Source of the DNA: Candidatus Neomicrothrix sp. UBA2974
GTDB taxonomy: Bacteria > Actinomycetota > Acidimicrobiia > Acidimicrobiales > MedAcidi-G1
Reading direction: 5' to 3'
Assembly: GCA_002348705.1 (NCBI GenBank)
Contig: DEAU01000022.1
Coordinates: forward strand, 1 to 57,721
Length of the DNA stretch: 57,721 nucleotides
A program made the position numbers and the translations under genes. This document shows, piece by piece, positions 40,764 through 50,356 of the stretch. Below the pieces are notes generated by a model. The model ran no database searches and had not been told where the DNA came from. It saw nothing but the letters and a program-made list of their open reading frames with translations. Numbering within the stretch: position 1 is the first letter of the stretch; each line of letters begins with the position of its first letter.

Positions 40764-41678
40764 CTAGCCCTCAGGTTGGCTATCACAAGGATCGAACTTT
40801 CCACGGCCCATCTGCTCGCGAATCGACACCACTGGTGGGCTGGTCAGGTAGCGGCGCTGCCAGTTGGCGCCGTCGACGACCATCGTGTGACCGGACACGA
40901 ACCCTGCGTATGGCGAGGAAAGGAAGGTAGCTGCCCAACCCAGTTCGCGTGGCTCTCCCACCCGCAGAGCCGGCTGGCAGACGTCCAGGTTGGGAGTCCG
41001 ATCCAGATTGTCTCGGATGTCGGCGGTCATCTCTCCGTGGGGCATCAGGCCTGGGACTAGACCATTGACCCGGATGCCCGCTGGCCCCCATTCGACGGCC
41101 AAGGTCTCAACCAGGTTGACCACTCCGGCCTTAGCGGCAGCCGAATGAGCAAACCCGGGACCGCCGGTCCACGCATACGACGCTGCGACATTCAGGATCG
41201 AAGCAGGCGTGCCAGCGACTAGGTGGCGTCGAGCGAACTCCCGACTGCAAAGGAAGGTGCCATTGAGCGTGATGTCGACCACTGTTCGCCATGCGTTCGG
41301 CGAAAGGTCCTCGGCTGGAGACGGGAAGTTGGCCGCTGCATTGTTGATAAGCACGCTCGGCATACCGAAGGCCTCATTGGCAGAATCAAAGGCCCTAGTG
41401 ATGTCTGTCGGTTCTCGAATATCGCACCCAACGGCGATCACTTCCGCGCCGGTCGCCCTCACCACTTCAGCACCGGTCGTTAGGTGCTCGTCGCTGCGGC
41501 TGGCCAGAACCAGCGATGCTCCAAGCCGCGCGAATTCCACCGCGATGGCTAGACCTAGGCCGGTACCACCGCCGGTCACTAGAACCGAGTTGCCGTCGAA
41601 CGTCCCCGCTGGAAGAGCTGCGACTCCGAGAGGCGGTGGAGCGGGGAAACCTGTCGGGCCTGAAGTCGCCACCGTCAA
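40764..41678 (-). CDS. SDR-family oxidoreductase (2,4-dienoyl-CoA reductase-like)
   Basis: 304 aa. NAD(P) loop TGGGTGLGLAIAVEFAR, LINNAAANFPSPAEDLS and AASYAWTGGPGFAHSAAAKAG. The NNAAANF motif and the place where the usual catalytic Tyr is replaced fit the dienoyl-CoA reductase (DECR/PECR) branch. It probably acts on an unsaturated acyl-CoA. Its start overlaps the enoyl-CoA hydratase stop by 4 nt. Confidence 0.85.
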   Translation of the reverse strand: MTVATSGPTGFPAPPPLGVAALPAGTFDGNSVLVTGGGTGLGLAIAVEFARLGASLVLASRSDEHLTTGAEVVRATGAEVIAVGCDIREPTDITRAFDSANEAFGMPSVLINNAAANFPSPAEDLSPNAWRTVVDITLNGTFLCSREFARRHLVAGTPASILNVAASYAWTGGPGFAHSAAAKAGVVNLVETLAVEWGPAGIRVNGLVPGLMPHGEMTADIRDNLDRTPNLDVCQPALRVGEPRELGWAATFLSSPYAGFVSGHTMVVDGANWQRRYLTSPPVVSIREQMGRGKFDPCDSQPEG

Positions 41679-42454
41679 CTCCCCCGGTAACGCGGCTCAC
41701 GGCCATCGGTCCGCGCAGCAAGATACTCAGCGAAATCATCGCTGCGATTCAGGAAGGTTTGGTAGATCAATTCGTCGTCCATGGAGGCCCGCTGCGCTGG
41801 ACGAGCCAAGTGTCCGATCATTCGACGAGCCAGTTTCACCGCCATTGCGGGGGCGGTCGCAATCCGCTCAGCGACGTCGTATGCGGTGGAGTCGAGAACA
41901 TCGGGCCGGACCACACGCGAGACGATCCCGTGGTTCAGCGCCTCCTCGGCTGACAGTTCCCGACCTGTGAGAACCATGTCTGATACCAGACCGTGACCGC
42001 ACATTTCGTACAGAACGCTTATACCCCCGGTATCGGGAATGACTCCGTGGACGAGTTCAGGGAGCATGAAGCGAGCATCTGTAGCTGCGATCCGAATATC
42101 GCAGAGCAGCGCCCGCTGGAACGAACCACCGATCGCCCATCCCTGGATGGCCACAATCACCGGGGCGTCAATCTCCCAGAGACGCTGGATTCCCTGATGG
42201 CCCCGCACCATGAGCTCGTGGTGAGTTAGCTCAGTAAGGTTGGTGCCGATCGCCGTTACATCTCGGCCCGAAGACCACGAAGGTCCTTCGCCGCGCCACA
42301 CCACGGCTCGCACCTCGGGACGATCTCGAAGCTCGCCCAGGATCTCAAATAGGCGGACATCCATGTCATCGTCGAACGCGTTGTGCTTGTCGACGTCGTC
42401 GTTAGTGATGGTGGCGATTGTCCCGTCGATGTCCAGTCGTACCCGATCGGTCAC
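41675..42454 (-). CDS. Enoyl-CoA hydratase/isomerase family protein
   Basis: 259 aa crotonase fold. The CoA-binding oxyanion regions are WRGEGPSWSSGRDV and IVAIQGWAIGGSFQRALLCD, with LPELVHGVIPDTGG carrying the active-site acidic region and EALNHGIVSRVV after. It hydrates or isomerises an enoyl-CoA. With the DECR-like SDR it forms a small acyl-CoA processing unit. Substrate unknown. Confidence 0.88.
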   Translation of the reverse strand: MTDRVRLDIDGTIATITNDDVDKHNAFDDDMDVRLFEILGELRDRPEVRAVVWRGEGPSWSSGRDVTAIGTNLTELTHHELMVRGHQGIQRLWEIDAPVIVAIQGWAIGGSFQRALLCDIRIAATDARFMLPELVHGVIPDTGGISVLYEMCGHGLVSDMVLTGRELSAEEALNHGIVSRVVRPDVLDSTAYDVAERIATAPAMAVKLARRMIGHLARPAQRASMDDELIYQTFLNRSDDFAEYLAARTDGREPRYRGS

Positions 42455-42546
42455 CCGGCGCCCTCCTAACCCGGAGTGTCTCCGTCCTGAGCTGTCGAGG
42501 CGAACCTAGATGGCGCCCGATGCGGCAGTCTCCTTGACTGGAGAAG

Positions 42547-42559
42547 AATAATGATTATT
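42547..42559. promoter_or_regulatory. Palindromic operator candidate at the tetR start
   Basis: AATAAT-G-ATTATT, a perfect 13-bp palindrome ending 8 bp before the TetR start codon, in the 113-bp gap between divergent genes. Its position suits autorepression by the adjacent TetR protein. The AT-rich palindrome is unusual in this GC-rich sequence. Confidence 0.45.
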
Positions 42560-42567
42560 ATCGACCT

Positions 42568-43251
42568 ATGGCTAGCCCTCACCGGACCGGCGAATTGACC
42601 GACCGCCTCTTGCATGCCGCAGCAGACCTATTCGCCGAAATGGGCTACGAAAAGGCAGGTGTGGCCGAGATTGCCCGCCGCGCCGGCGTTACCACCGGGG
42701 CCATCTACAGCCGATACGGCGGCAAGGCGGAACTGCTCTGCGAGGCGGTCGACCACCACGTCCCTGACTCGTTGGACAACGTGCTCAACGGCGCAGCATC
42801 CTCTGCACCAGGCGACCGGCTCCCAGCCACCAAGGTGTTGTCCACCCTCGGTGACCACCTCCTAGACGATCTCGACGGGGGACACGGCCTTTTCCTTGAA
42901 GCAGTGGTAGCGGCCCGCCGAGACCCGGACCTGGCTGATCGCCTTCGAGAACGGATGGCTGAAGAGGACCGGCGCCTTGGAAAATTGATCGACGAAGGGA
43001 CCGGCGCTGGGCTCTTTGATCCCGATCTGGACGAGTTGGCTGTGGTTCGACTGGCTCACGCCATCGGTCTAGGCATGTTGCTGACCCGCTCCCTTGGAAT
43101 GGACCTCCCCGACCCTGACTCGTGGCACAAGGTGCTCGACCGGATCATCGACAGTCTTGGAATTGACAGTCCTGGTGGATCAAGCCCGACTAGCGGACAA
43201 CCCCCGTCCCAAATACCCAACCAGCAGATACAGAAAACAGCTACGCCGTGA
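42568..43251 (+). CDS. TetR-family transcriptional regulator
   Basis: 227 aa. The HTH domain reads LLHAAADLFAEMGYEKAGVA, then EIARRAGVTTGAIYSRYGGK, a standard TetR head. The ligand domain is helical, with a Pro/Ser/Gln-rich tail. The stop overlaps the first ferritin-like gene by GTGA, so it is co-transcribed with that diiron protein and probably controls it. Ligand unknown; the divergent enoyl-CoA hydratase suggests an acyl-CoA or lipid signal, which is inference. Confidence 0.9.
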   Translation: MASPHRTGELTDRLLHAAADLFAEMGYEKAGVAEIARRAGVTTGAIYSRYGGKAELLCEAVDHHVPDSLDNVLNGAASSAPGDRLPATKVLSTLGDHLLDDLDGGHGLFLEAVVAARRDPDLADRLRERMAEEDRRLGKLIDEGTGAGLFDPDLDELAVVRLAHAIGLGMLLTRSLGMDLPDPDSWHKVLDRIIDSLGIDSPGGSSPTSGQPPSQIPNQQIQKTATP

Positions 43252-44408
43252 GTCTGGCCACAGCCACCTCCGAAGCCAGTGCCGAAGCTGCATTCGGCGA
43301 CTTACTGAACCGCGTCCGGGCAGATTTCGACACACAGTTCACTTGGGATTACGAGAGAGGCCGCGACGGGCTTAACCGCCTCTATGAAAAGGCCAAGCGA
43401 TCACAATGGAACGTCAGCGATGACCTTGACTGGTCGATTGACGTTGACCCAGAAAGAATGGTCCGCCTCCAGGCTGACGCCACAGGGGTACCAGCCGGCT
43501 TCCCGGCTCGAAGTTTGCTGGACGTAAAGGGTTCGCCGGTCGCAAGTTGGAACGACGACAAGTGGGTGGAATTCGCGGTCCACTCCCAGTGTTCTTCTCT
43601 CAGCCAGTTCCTTCACGGCGAGCAGGGGGCCCTACTGTGCACGGCTCGCCTTGTCGAGGCCGTACCGTGGATCGAAGCCAAGTACTACGGCTCCACCCAG
43701 GTGGTCGACGAGGCGCGGCACGTTGAGGCGTTTGCCCGATACCTCGACGAAAAGATGCCGACTACCTACCCGATAAACGAGAATCTGAAATCACTGCTTG
43801 ACGCAGTGCTGACCGACGAGCGCTGGGATCTCGTATATCTCGGCATGCAGGTCGTCATCGAAGGTCTGGCGTTAGCCGCGTTCGGCATGATGCTGGGTAC
43901 CACCCAGGAGCCATTGCTAAAACAGATGCTTCGTTATGTAATGGCCGACGAGGCCCGGCATGTGGCTTTCGGGATCCTGTCGCTGCGCGAAATCTACGAT
44001 GACCTACCAGCCGACGAGTTTCGTCTCCGTCAAGAGTTCGCCTACGAAGCCTGCGAGCAGATGCGTCGCCGGACCCTCAACGCCGAGCTTTGGCCAAGTT
44101 TCGGCATTGCGAACGAAGAAATTCAGGCTGCACTCCCCGACACGGAATCTCAGCGCAGATTTCAGCGGATCCTCTTCTCAAAGATTGTTCCAAACTGCAA
44201 GAAGCTTGGACTACTAGATCACCGTGATGGGTGGCTCCGAGAACGCTTTGCTGAGATGAACATCATCGAATTTGAGGACTGGGAGAACACCGCCGAGGCG
44301 TTAAACCTGGAAGGGCGAGTCTCCGATCAGGAGACCGCCTCGACAGGACTTGACCCCGATGCCCTAGAGGGTGTCGAGGTCATCGAGAACCCAGCACACC
44401 CCCTCTGA
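43248..44408 (+). CDS. Diiron ferritin-like (R2-like/AurF-like) protein, copy 1
   Basis: 386 aa from GTG 43248. The ferritin-like helices carry the diiron ligands: HGEQGALL near residue 123, DEARHVEAF near 155, VIEGLALAAFG near 205 and DEARHVAFG near 235. The C-terminal third includes LFSKIVPNCKKLGLLD. It is a paralogue of the next gene, with the same length and motifs. Oxygen activation on a hydrophobic or acyl substrate is plausible from the fold (fatty-acid desaturase and R2 relatives). It is coupled to tetR. Confidence 0.82.
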   Translation: MSLATATSEASAEAAFGDLLNRVRADFDTQFTWDYERGRDGLNRLYEKAKRSQWNVSDDLDWSIDVDPERMVRLQADATGVPAGFPARSLLDVKGSPVASWNDDKWVEFAVHSQCSSLSQFLHGEQGALLCTARLVEAVPWIEAKYYGSTQVVDEARHVEAFARYLDEKMPTTYPINENLKSLLDAVLTDERWDLVYLGMQVVIEGLALAAFGMMLGTTQEPLLKQMLRYVMADEARHVAFGILSLREIYDDLPADEFRLRQEFAYEACEQMRRRTLNAELWPSFGIANEEIQAALPDTESQRRFQRILFSKIVPNCKKLGLLDHRDGWLRERFAEMNIIEFEDWENTAEALNLEGRVSDQETASTGLDPDALEGVEVIENPAHPL

Positions 44409-44487
44409 TATGACTCAACCAAAATCAATCCGCTGATCCCACTCGAGAACACGGCCATCGCAGAACCGAACCTAGGAGTCCAGCCGC

Positions 44488-45648
44488 ATGACCACCACCG
44501 AACCCCTCCACCCGGAAACGATCACGGACGAAGCCTTCGACTTCCGTGCCTACGCCAACGACCCGGAACGCATAGCTGACTTCTCGCGGTCCAACGACGA
44601 CATGGCGTCACTCGTCAGCACCGTTCAAGACAATGCCGACGCCATCTTCACCTGGCGTTACGACAAGGGAGAGCGCGCCAGTCTGGACCGTCTCTACGAG
44701 AAGGCCAAAACCTCCCAGTGGAACGGCCAGACCGATCTGGACTGGTCAATCGAAGTCGACCCCTATGCAGTGCTGGCCCCGGCGAATCCCGAGGAGGTGG
44801 CTTACTTCGCCGATAACCCCGAGTCGCCACTGCACAAGTTGAACGACGATGAATGGGCCGAGGTCGGAGTGGAGTCCATGAACTGGAGTCTCAGCCAGTT
44901 CATGCACGGCGAACAAGGCGCCTTGCTTTGCACCGCAAAGATCGTCGAAACCGTCCCTTGGATCGACGCCAAGTACTATGCGGCAACTCAGGTCGTCGAC
45001 GAGGCCCGGCATGTCGAGGTGTTCGCCCAGTACCTAGAGCAAAAGTTGGGTGGCATCAAGTACCCGGTCAATTCCCATCTGGGTGCGTTGCTCGACGACA
45101 TCCTCGAGGACAGCCGTTGGGACATGACCTACCTGGGTATGCAAATCATGGTTGAGGGTCTAGCCCTGGCCGCATTTGGATTCATGCACCAGACGACCGA
45201 GGAGCCACTACTCAAGAAGCTTTTGCGTTATGTCATGTCTGATGAGGCCCGACATGTGGCTTTTGGCGTACTCAGCCTCCAGGAGGTGTACCAGGAGTTG
45301 ACTGTGGCTGAGCTACGCGACCGGCAGGAGTTCGCCTTCGAGGCGGCACTGCGCATGAGGGACAGGTTCATGCGCCAAGAAGTTTGGGAGCGCATGGGTG
45401 TACCGGTCAAGGACATGGTGAAGTTCAGCCTCGAGATGCCTGACGAGTTGCGGATGTTCCAGAAACTGCTGTTCTCAAAGATCGTCCCTAACTGCAAGAA
45501 GCTGGGCCTGCTGGACGCCGGCGACGGCTGGTTGCGCGATCGATTCACTGACATTGGAGTCATCGAGTTCGAGGACTGGGTGGATACCGGCGAGGAATAC
45601 GAGGAACTAGACGAGGTGGCCAGAGACCGCGAGATGGCCACGGGCTAA
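44488..45648 (+). CDS. Diiron ferritin-like (R2-like/AurF-like) protein, copy 2
   Basis: 386 aa. It follows copy 1 closely: HGEQGALLCTAKIVETVPWI, DEARHVEVFAQYLEQK, MVEGLALAAFGFM, MSDEARHVAFGVLS and LFSKIVPNCKKLGLLD are shared, giving all six expected diiron ligands. The N-terminal 50 residues differ most. The two genes are 79 bp apart and clearly arose by tandem duplication, perhaps forming a heterodimer or a two-substrate pair. Substrate unknown. Confidence 0.82.
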   Translation: MTTTEPLHPETITDEAFDFRAYANDPERIADFSRSNDDMASLVSTVQDNADAIFTWRYDKGERASLDRLYEKAKTSQWNGQTDLDWSIEVDPYAVLAPANPEEVAYFADNPESPLHKLNDDEWAEVGVESMNWSLSQFMHGEQGALLCTAKIVETVPWIDAKYYAATQVVDEARHVEVFAQYLEQKLGGIKYPVNSHLGALLDDILEDSRWDMTYLGMQIMVEGLALAAFGFMHQTTEEPLLKKLLRYVMSDEARHVAFGVLSLQEVYQELTVAELRDRQEFAFEAALRMRDRFMRQEVWERMGVPVKDMVKFSLEMPDELRMFQKLLFSKIVPNCKKLGLLDAGDGWLRDRFTDIGVIEFEDWVDTGEEYEELDEVARDREMATG

Positions 45649-45666
45649 AACGCCCTGTCTCTGGAA

Positions 45667-46002
45667 CTATTTCTCGGACTGGTTGCCCGCCACTTCGTGA
45701 TGGCGGATTACCTCATCGATGACGAAACGCAGGAATTTCTCGCTGAATACCGGGTCTAGACCGGCTGACTCAGCCAAATCACGCAACCTCTGTACCTGAA
45801 AAACCTCTCGAACCTGATCAGCCGGCGGCATACCAGCGTCCGCCTTGTAGGCACCTACCTTCCGCGTGACCTTGAAACGCTCGGCTAGCAGGTATATCAG
45901 CGCTGCGTCGATGTTGTCGATGCTGTTGCGGTATTCGTCAAGGACGCTGTCCTGTTCCACCCGCTGAAGCGTAGGCGCTGTTCCGCCCCGGTCCGGCCAC
46001 AT
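45667..46002 (-). CDS. Chorismate mutase (AroQ type)
   Basis: 111 aa from ATG 46002; the frame is open further upstream but only mirrors the divergent ligase start. The helical AroQ pattern is visible: YRNSIDNIDAALIYLLAERF, then KVTRKVGAYKADAGMP, and FLRFVIDEVIRHH at the end. It converts chorismate to prephenate for Phe and Tyr synthesis. The N-terminal 20 residues are weak, and a GTG about 14 codons later is another possible start. Confidence 0.82.
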   Translation of the reverse strand: MWPDRGGTAPTLQRVEQDSVLDEYRNSIDNIDAALIYLLAERFKVTRKVGAYKADAGMPPADQVREVFQVQRLRDLAESAGLDPVFSEKFLRFVIDEVIRHHEVAGNQSEK

Positions 46003-46099
46003 AATCCGTTCGTTACGAGAACTAGTGTCGAGCGCCAACCAGCCCACAGGGCGCAGGTGCGACAGGACCCTGCCACCAAGAGGAGACTCGGGAGAACCA

Positions 46100-47638
46100 A
46101 TGCAAATCCCGCTGACCATCGCCGACCATCTCAACCGGGCTGAACTCGTCTATGGCGACCGGGTCGCCATCGTTGACGAGCCCGACCAACCGGCGACACC
46201 AATGCCAGACCTCACCTACCGCAGGGTGGCTGAACTCTCGCGAGCCTTGGCCGCAGGCCTCGACCGAATGGGTCTAAACCATGGCGACCGGGTGGCGATG
46301 GTCAGCCATAACGCAGCGCGTTTGCTGGTCTTCTTGTTTGGTACCAGTGCCTTCGGCCGTGTTGGTGTGCCGATCAACTTTCGCCTCAACGCTGAGGAAA
46401 TCCAGTACATCGTCAACCACTCGGGAGCCGACGTGTTGGTCATGGACCCCGAGTTGGAGAGCGACCTCAGCGGGGTGAAGGTCGGGACCCGCCTGCTGGC
46501 CGGCGAGGAGTTCGACTCGATATTTCTCGACGATGTTGAACCCAAGCCGTGGTCCCCGGACGAAAATGCTACTGCGACCATCAACTACACGAGTGGCACC
46601 ACGGCACGCCCAAAGGGCGTCGAGATGACGCACCGAAACCTCTGGCTGAATTCGGCGATCTTCGGCTGGCAGGCGGGTGTATGCGACCGTGACGTATACC
46701 TACACACTCTTCCGATGTTTCACTGCAACGGCTGGGGAATGCCCTACGCCATGACTGGTATGGGTGGACGACATATCGTGCTCCGCAAGGTCGACGGCGC
46801 CGAAATCCTGAGACGGATCGAAGAGCACGGGGTGACATTGCTGTGCGGTGCCCCAGCGGTAATCGCCTCAGTACTTGAAGCAGCCGCAGACTGGGACGGT
46901 GAGATCCCCGGTAACGGTCGAATGCGGATCGTGGTAGCAGGTGCGCCGCCGCCAACCCGAACCATCGAACGGGTCGAAACGGAGTTGGGTTGGGAGTTCA
47001 TCCAGATCTATGGACTTACCGAGACTGCCCCCCTCCTAACGATGAATCGCAGCCGGACTGAATGGGATAAGGACACACCATCTGAGCGAGCCGCCAAGCT
47101 GTCGAGGGCCGGCGCTCCGGCCCTCGGGGTGACCCTGAGCACCTCATCCGAAGGAGAACTTCTTGCTCGTTCCAACCATGTGCTGAAGAGCTACTGGGAC
47201 CAGCCAGAAGCCAGCGACGAGGCCTTAGCCAACGACTGGTTCCATACCGGTGACGGGGCAACAATCGACGACGATCATTACGTCACCATCACCGACCGAA
47301 AGAAGGACGTCATCATTTCGGGGGGCGAGAACGTTTCGTCCATTGAAGTCGAGGACACCCTATTTTCCCATCCATCAGTAGCTGAGGTGGCAGTGATCGG
47401 CGTCCCAGATGAGAAGTGGGGAGAAACGATCAAGGCCTTGGTCGTGCTCGCCGATGGAGTTGACCAAACCGTCGACGAACGCCTTCTGATTGAGCACTGC
47501 AGGGACAGGCTGGCGCACTTCAAATGTCCAACCAGTGTCGAATTCCGCAGCGAGTTGGCCCGGACAGCCACTGGGAAACTCCAAAAATTCAAACTTCGCG
47601 CGCCCTACTGGGAGGGCATGGAAAAACAAGTCAACTAG
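46100..47638 (+). CDS. AMP-binding acyl-CoA synthetase, second copy
   Basis: 512 aa from ATG 46100, with GGAG 6 nt before. Adenylation motifs NYTSGTTARPKGVEMTHRNL, QIYGLTETAPLL, WFHTGDGATID and the catalytic Lys in ARTATGKLQKFKLR are present. The TLPMFHCNGWGMPYA motif is typical of fatty-acid/acyl-CoA ligases. It is a distant paralogue of 32827-34449. It is divergent from chorismate mutase and followed by a membrane protein. Confidence 0.9.
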   Translation: MQIPLTIADHLNRAELVYGDRVAIVDEPDQPATPMPDLTYRRVAELSRALAAGLDRMGLNHGDRVAMVSHNAARLLVFLFGTSAFGRVGVPINFRLNAEEIQYIVNHSGADVLVMDPELESDLSGVKVGTRLLAGEEFDSIFLDDVEPKPWSPDENATATINYTSGTTARPKGVEMTHRNLWLNSAIFGWQAGVCDRDVYLHTLPMFHCNGWGMPYAMTGMGGRHIVLRKVDGAEILRRIEEHGVTLLCGAPAVIASVLEAAADWDGEIPGNGRMRIVVAGAPPPTRTIERVETELGWEFIQIYGLTETAPLLTMNRSRTEWDKDTPSERAAKLSRAGAPALGVTLSTSSEGELLARSNHVLKSYWDQPEASDEALANDWFHTGDGATIDDDHYVTITDRKKDVIISGGENVSSIEVEDTLFSHPSVAEVAVIGVPDEKWGETIKALVVLADGVDQTVDERLLIEHCRDRLAHFKCPTSVEFRSELARTATGKLQKFKLRAPYWEGMEKQVN

Positions 47639-47669
47639 GCCTTGGCGAGTGGAGCAGGAAGTTATCCGA

Positions 47670-48227
47670 ATGAGAGCAAGGCACTTGATGTGGGCCGTCA
47701 AGTTCTCCCTCGTGTCCTGCCTCTTGACCGGCTTGGTCTTCCCTGACATTCCTGGAGTCGCTGGAAAGGGCTGGCCCGAAAGATGCGTCGGCTACCCCCT
47801 ATCGGCAATTGTCGTCCCTGCAGTCTGGGCTCTTCGAGGGCGACGAAGCCGTTACCCCTATTTGGGCGACGCTCTTTTAGTCACGCCTTTTGTTTTCGAC
47901 TTGCTCGGCAACCTGTTGGACTTGTATGACACCTTTACCCCGTTCGATGACATCCTTCATTTCGCGAACTGGGCCTTTCTTGTTTCTGCTCTGGTTCTCT
48001 TCGTGGCACCACAGGGGCTTGAACGGTGGAATCTTGTGCTGTTGGGCTCTGGCTTCGGTGCACTGGCCATTATTGGCTGGGAAGCTGTGGAGTGGATCGT
48101 CCAGGAATTGGGAACCGCTGGCCTGCAGTTGACCTATGACGACACAGTGGGAGACCTTGTGCTCTCTTCCTCCGGGGGCATCGTGGGCGCTTGTCTAACC
48201 ACAGCAGTGCTGGATCGAATGAACTGA
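47670..48227 (+). CDS. Multi-pass membrane protein, YjdF/DUF2238-like
   Basis: 185 aa from ATG 47670; about five hydrophobic helices. The pairs FTPFDDILHFANWAF and YDDTVGDLVLSSSGGIVGA resemble the aspartate-rich motifs of DUF2238/YjdF proteins. No enzymatic role is known. It is 31 bp after the acyl-CoA synthetase. Confidence 0.6.
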   Translation: MRARHLMWAVKFSLVSCLLTGLVFPDIPGVAGKGWPERCVGYPLSAIVVPAVWALRGRRSRYPYLGDALLVTPFVFDLLGNLLDLYDTFTPFDDILHFANWAFLVSALVLFVAPQGLERWNLVLLGSGFGALAIIGWEAVEWIVQELGTAGLQLTYDDTVGDLVLSSSGGIVGACLTTAVLDRMN

Positions 48228-48322
48228 CCTGTCACTCTTCAGCTGGCAAACATGGCATCCTTGGGTGTAGGACGAACAAGAGCGCCGGCAAACGTTCCCT
48301 GCAAAGCCGTGATCTATCTGAA

Positions 48323-48835
48323 ATGACGAGACACCGACCCATCGCAGACGAGTTGGTCTTAGCCAACCGCGAGTTCGCTACCGCCTTCTCCGACGCCGAC
48401 CTTCAGACCGAGCCGAGCCGCAAATTGGCCGTCGTCGCCTGCATGGATTCCCGGATGGATATATCCAAGCTTCTGGGTCTCGGACACGGCGAGGCCCACA
48501 TCATCAGAAATGCCGGCGGAGTCGTCACCGATGACGTCATTCGGTCGCTGTGTATCTCCCAACGGTTCCTGAAGACCCATGAGATCGTGCTTGTTCATCA
48601 CACCGACTGCGGGTTGGGACGCGTAGTCGAAGAGGAGTTTCGAGCCCAATTAGTTGACGAGGTGGGTGTCGCCCCCGACTGGGCTCTAGAAGCCTTCACC
48701 GATCCTCATACAAGCGTTCAGAAGTCGATTCAGCGCTTGCTCGCTTCCCCCTTCTTGTTACACAAGGAAAACATCAGGGGCTTCGTCTATAACGTGGCTA
48801 CCGGCCTTCTAGAGGAAGCCGCTATCGCTGGCTGA
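48323..48835 (+). CDS. Beta-class carbonic anhydrase
   Basis: 170 aa from ATG 48323; earlier in-frame codons overlap the previous gene. Zinc ligands fit the beta class: Cys and Asp in VVACMDSRMD, then His and Cys in HHTDCGLG. IIRNAGGVVTDDVIRSL is also typical. It hydrates CO2 to bicarbonate. With the gamma-CA at 24.8 kb the window holds two carbonic anhydrase families. Confidence 0.9.
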   Translation: MTRHRPIADELVLANREFATAFSDADLQTEPSRKLAVVACMDSRMDISKLLGLGHGEAHIIRNAGGVVTDDVIRSLCISQRFLKTHEIVLVHHTDCGLGRVVEEEFRAQLVDEVGVAPDWALEAFTDPHTSVQKSIQRLLASPFLLHKENIRGFVYNVATGLLEEAAIAG

Positions 48836-49079
48836 ATGACGAAATAGGGATTCTCAGCAACAGCATTCCGCGACAGACTCTCAACACTTCAGTCCACGGC
48901 TTCCCTTGAATTCGTGGCAATAGAACGCCTCTACACAGGTAATTCGCGGTCGACTTGGCTAGATCTCTAACGGGAAATACCCTCATACGGTCGCTCACGA
49001 CGAGCGACGCCCCACGAGGCGCACTTTGCAGCCCCGGGGGTCAATGAATCCGGAGGGGAATCCGGAGGGGGTTCAATCT

Positions 49080-50186
49080 ATGAAGAGCAAGTTTTTTAGG
49101 CTCCTTGCCATGCTTCTTACCATCGGTGTGGTGGCCTCAGCCTGCGGCAGCGACAGCGAGGATGCTGCTCCAGCCACTACGGCTGCGCCAGCGACGACCG
49201 CACAGGTCGAGGTAGTGGCTGACGGAAGCCTTCTGGACGCCGTGAAGGCCCGAGGCACTCTGAACTGCGGGGTAAGCGGCTCGGCCGTCGCATTCTCCGA
49301 AACTCAGGCTGATGGATCGGTCACTGGCATTGACGCCGACTTCTGTCGCGCTGTGGCAGCGGCAGTCATCGGCGATGCCGGTGCAGTGAACTTCGTGGCC
49401 TTGACAGCTTCCGAGCGTTTCACTGCCGTTCAGACCGGGGACGTGGACGTTCTTATGCGTAACACCACGTGGACCCAGAGCCGTGATAGCTCAGTCGGTA
49501 TGGACTTCGGCCCGACCACCTACTACGACGGTCAGCAGTTGATGGCTCGCGTCAGCGACGGTTTCTCGGCGTCTAGCCAAGTTGCCGACATCGACGGTTC
49601 CGTGGTCTGCACCAACGTCGGAACGACGACCGAGAAGAACATCGCTGAAGCTGCACTGTTGGCTGGCGCTGAAATCACGCTGCTCGGTTTCGAAACCAGC
49701 GATGAGGTCTACGAGACATTCATCGCCGGTGGATGCGACATAACCACTACGGATGGTTCCGCTCTCGTTGGACGCAAGGTCAAGCAGCAGCCAGCCGATG
49801 AGGAGTGGGTGATCTTCCCGTCAACCCCGATCTCCAAAGAGCCGCTTGGCCCGACCTACGGCCAGAACGACTCAGCCTGGGCCGATGCGGTCAATTGGAC
49901 CGTGTACGCCATGATCATCATGGACGAGTACGGAATCACGTCGGCCAACGTCGACGCCAAGTGCGCCGAAGCCGAGGCCGAGGTTGCGCGCCTCTGCGGC
50001 GGTGACGGTGAGCTGCAGACCGGAATGGGTCTGTCCGCAGATGCCTTCCACCAGGTGATCAGGCAGGTCGGTAGTTACGGTGAGGTCTATAACCGCAACC
50101 TGAATCCGGTTGGCCTGTATCGCGAGGGAAGCGCTAATGCCGGTTGGCTCGACGGGGGCCTGATCTACGCCCCGCCGGCTCGCTAG
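49080..50186 (+). CDS. Amino-acid ABC transporter substrate-binding lipoprotein (AapJ type)
   Basis: 368 aa from ATG 49080, with GGAGGGGG upstream; an earlier in-frame ATG has a poorer fit. Signal peptide and lipobox VASAC at about residue 20, followed by an Ala/Thr linker (APATTAAPATTAQ). The mature domain is a family 3 solute-binding protein: RGTLNCGVSGSAVAFSETQA, GIDADFCRAVAAAV, LMRNTTWTQSRD and DGSALVGRK. It captures L-amino acids for the transporter encoded downstream. A strong hairpin after its stop separates it from the permease genes. Confidence 0.92.
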   Translation: MKSKFFRLLAMLLTIGVVASACGSDSEDAAPATTAAPATTAQVEVVADGSLLDAVKARGTLNCGVSGSAVAFSETQADGSVTGIDADFCRAVAAAVIGDAGAVNFVALTASERFTAVQTGDVDVLMRNTTWTQSRDSSVGMDFGPTTYYDGQQLMARVSDGFSASSQVADIDGSVVCTNVGTTTEKNIAEAALLAGAEITLLGFETSDEVYETFIAGGCDITTTDGSALVGRKVKQQPADEEWVIFPSTPISKEPLGPTYGQNDSAWADAVNWTVYAMIIMDEYGITSANVDAKCAEAEAEVARLCGGDGELQTGMGLSADAFHQVIRQVGSYGEVYNRNLNPVGLYREGSANAGWLDGGLIYAPPAR

Positions 50187-50205
50187 GTAGACGAACCGAC
50201 GGTCT

Positions 50206-50257
50206 CGAAAGTCCCGGGGGCTGGGGAGCTACAGCTCTCCGTCCCCGGGATCTTTCG
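50206..50257 (+). terminator. Large hairpin between binding-protein and permease genes
   Basis: CGAAAG-TCCCGGGG and the later CCCCGGGA-(T)-CTTTCG form a long outer stem, and GGGAGCT/AGCTCTCC an inner one. It lies 20 bp after the binding-protein stop and about 100 bp before the first permease. Such hairpins usually give partial termination or protect the 3' end, raising binding protein over permease. Confidence 0.6.
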
Positions 50258-50356
50258 CGTCGATATCGCTTAAGCGCGGGTGCCGTCCAATCCTCTGGCG
50301 GCATTCAAGAAGCGCCTCCTTAGTCCTTAGACCCAGCAAATGAATCGACGTCGATC

